From Deltaproteobacteria bacterium (GTDB taxonomy: Bacteria; Bdellovibrionota_C; UBA2361; OMII01), in assembly GCA_023262305.1 (NCBI GenBank), contig JALRCK010000136.1, positions 1 through 6,355 on the forward strand: 6,355 nt of DNA, written 5' to 3'. The notes under the pieces were generated by a model. It was not told where the DNA came from. It worked only from the letters and a program-made list of their open reading frames with translations, and made no database searches. Made by a program: the position numbers and the translations under genes. Of this stretch, positions 5,082 through 6,355 are shown one piece after another; position 1 is the first letter of the stretch; each line of letters begins with the position of its first letter.

Positions 5082-6355
5082 TTGACTGCATCAAGAATTG
5101 ACTGCACGGCTTGCTCTGCGCAGACAAATATCTCGCTTGGCGCCTGGTCGCTCATCCGAGATGCTATCACTTCAGCCTCGAGTTTTCGCCCAGAGTTGAG
5201 GAGATTTCTGATGCAGGTGAGCGCCACGATAGGGCTCTTTGGCATGTGCATCGCAAAGTGAGCGATGAGCTGCTCTCCGAGGTTTGTCTGAGTGACCTCA
5301 TCGTACGCATAGCAGGCGCGCACGAGGTAGCTCGCCTGGGTATCCGAGAGGGGCTCGCCCTCATTGAGCCCGTGTTGTGCTGCGGTGAGGCACGCAGCGA
5401 GTGAGTACGCTGAGTGGCGTTGTGTATGGCGCTTTGTGACGAGGTTGCTCATGGCATGATTGACCATCGCACGGAAGTTTCGATCTACGGCAGGAGTGCG
5501 TTTTGTGACTGAGGAGAGTATTTGGTGGACCGTTTGTGCGCGGCTCTTCGCCGTATGGTTCCGCAAGATCTCTGCTCGTCCAGCCCTCGCGATTGCGCGC
5601 ATCTGTTCCGGGTGCTGCAGGAGGTGGGTTACCTTCTCCGCAGCCTCGCTCACGTTGTCGGGGCTGTACGTGACGAGGTGCTCGCCCTCTCGAAATATCT
5701 CAAGTAAACCGTTTGGAGTCCGCTCCGTCAGCAGGAGAGCCCCCGACATCATCGCCTCGAAGGTCCGGAAGTTGAGGTCCCCCTTCACCGTTTGATTTAC
5801 AACGATGTCAGCGAAGGGAAAGAACTCCCAGTAGTTGCCCTGGGCAATATGGATTGGAATGAGATCTTTGAGAGCCTCAAAGAATGCGACACGTCGGGGA
5901 TTAAGTCGGGGGTTGAGGTTGCCCACGAAGGTTGCAGGCCACTTCTTTTCATCACTCGCTTCGACGTAGCGAGGTGCCCACAGAGGAAGCCAGGTCGCGG
6001 GAGTACCTGATTCATCGAATACTTTGACATAGTCCCTCTGTGCGACGAGTACATGGTCGAAGATCGGCGCCATGAAGGTGTGCATCGACTCATGGTGGAA
6101 GGTGTCGACCGAAAAGAAAACGATCGGGATGTTGGTTGATTCAAGACCAGCAAGAAGGAATGTAGGGAGGCTGTTGTCGTGCCATAGGATCACATCAGGT
6201 GAGAAGTCACCGAGCTGTGCGAGCACTGCAGAGAGGGTATTGGTCATGAAGGGGAGGCGATTCTCCATGTGTGCCTCTGTGCCGCACATGACGACCTCAT
6301 GACCAAGCTCTCGGAGCTCAGCGACAAACCAATCTTGGTTAAAGACAAGGATCTT
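5078..6355 (-). CDS. CgeB-like GT-B glycosyltransferase with helical C-terminal extension (5' end cut by the window)
   Basis: The frame is open to the window edge: bases 6290-6355 add KILVFNQDWF and a further 12 residues in frame before the first visible ATG (6289). That ATG is therefore internal, and the true start lies beyond 6355, probably only a few codons away. KILVF looks like the first Rossmann strand of a GT-B enzyme. The C-terminal Rossmann half follows the CgeB/group 1 pattern, with visible-residue numbering from 6355: FVGNLNPRLN (143-152), then NFRTFEAMMSG (195-205), LLLTE (207-211), GEHLVTYSPDN (224-234) and RAIARAGRAEIL...HT (253-268), the usual nucleotide-sugar binding side. Such enzymes transfer a sugar from an activated donor in the cytoplasm to a protein or glycan; donor and acceptor cannot be read here. 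From about residue 285 to the end (about 140 residues) there is an alpha-helical, TPR/SEL1-like region beyond the catalytic fold, perhaps for acceptor binding. The gene converges on the exported-protein gene with a four-base overlap. Confidence 0.92.
   Translation of the reverse strand, partial: KILVFNQDWFVAELRELGHEVVMCGTEAHMENRLPFMTNTLSAVLAQLGDFSPDVILWHDNSLPTFLLAGLESTNIPIVFFSVDTFHHESMHTFMAPIFDHVLVAQRDYVKVFDESGTPATWLPLWAPRYVEASDEKKWPATFVGNLNPRLNPRRVAFFEALKDLIPIHIAQGNYWEFFPFADIVVNQTVKGDLNFRTFEAMMSGALLLTERTPNGLLEIFREGEHLVTYSPDNVSEAAEKVTHLLQHPEQMRAIARAGRAEILRNHTAKSRAQTVHQILSSVTKRTPAVDRNFRAMVNHAMSNLVTKRHTQRHSAYSLAACLTAAQHGLNEGEPLSDTQASYLVRACYAYDEVTQTNLGEQLIAHFAMHMPKSPIVALTCIRNLLNSGRKLEAEVIASRMSDQAPSEIFVCAEQAVQSILDAVN
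5080..5106. repeat. 11-bp direct repeat at the 3' end of the glycosyltransferase gene
   Basis: AATTGACTGCA occurs at 5080-5090 and again at 5096-5106, inside the last codons of the minus-strand gene. The second copy in gene order supplies the stop-proximal residues. It may be a small duplication that extended the C-terminus by about five residues, or chance. Confidence 0.5.

Noticed and set aside
6287..6289. ATG as the start of the glycosyltransferase
   Set aside because: The frame stays open for 22 more codons to the window edge and encodes a typical first Rossmann strand, so this ATG is internal.

Overview
The window carries four protein-coding genes in a bacterial layout, with a short tandem-repeat array at the left edge. 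Base composition looks moderate to slightly GC-rich. The mix of an EttA-type ABC-F ATPase, a TadE-like pseudopilin, a Sec-exported small protein and a CgeB-type glycosyltransferase suggests a Gram-negative bacterium. A lineage among the former Deltaproteobacteria (Myxococcota/Bdellovibrionota and relatives) is a guess only: nothing here fixes the taxon. No rRNA, tRNA, transposase, integrase or CRISPR array was found.

Layout from left to right. Bases 1-170 hold two full copies and one partial copy of a 60-bp direct repeat. Each copy carries a GC-rich hairpin, and the last copy touches the stop codon of the first gene. Bases 170-1843 (minus strand) encode a full-length EttA, the translational throttle ATPase. 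Bases 1844-2148 are a divergent intergenic region of about 305 bp. It holds a possible extended -10 promoter and a small hairpin followed by a boxA-like element. Bases 2149-4500 (plus strand) encode a 783-residue protein with a TadE-type pseudopilin N-terminus and a very large, cysteine-rich outer region that I cannot assign to a family. After 74 bp comes a 168-residue exported protein with an NTF2-like look (4575-5081, plus strand). It is preceded by a five-codon mini-ORF that has a much better ribosome binding site than the gene itself. The right end (5078-6355, minus strand) is a CgeB-like GT-B glycosyltransferase, cut by the window edge. It converges on the exported-protein gene, and one TTAA supplies both stop codons.

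How the genes relate. EttA is a housekeeping translation factor and is probably unrelated to the rest. The TadE-like protein and the small exported protein are co-directional and close enough to share a transcript. Both are predicted to act in or beyond the inner membrane. The glycosyltransferase could modify a surface structure, but its link to the other two rests on proximity alone. The least explained element is the TadE-like protein: it has a textbook class III prepilin processing site, no visible tad operon in the window, and an ectodomain with 18 of its 22 cysteines in the second half.
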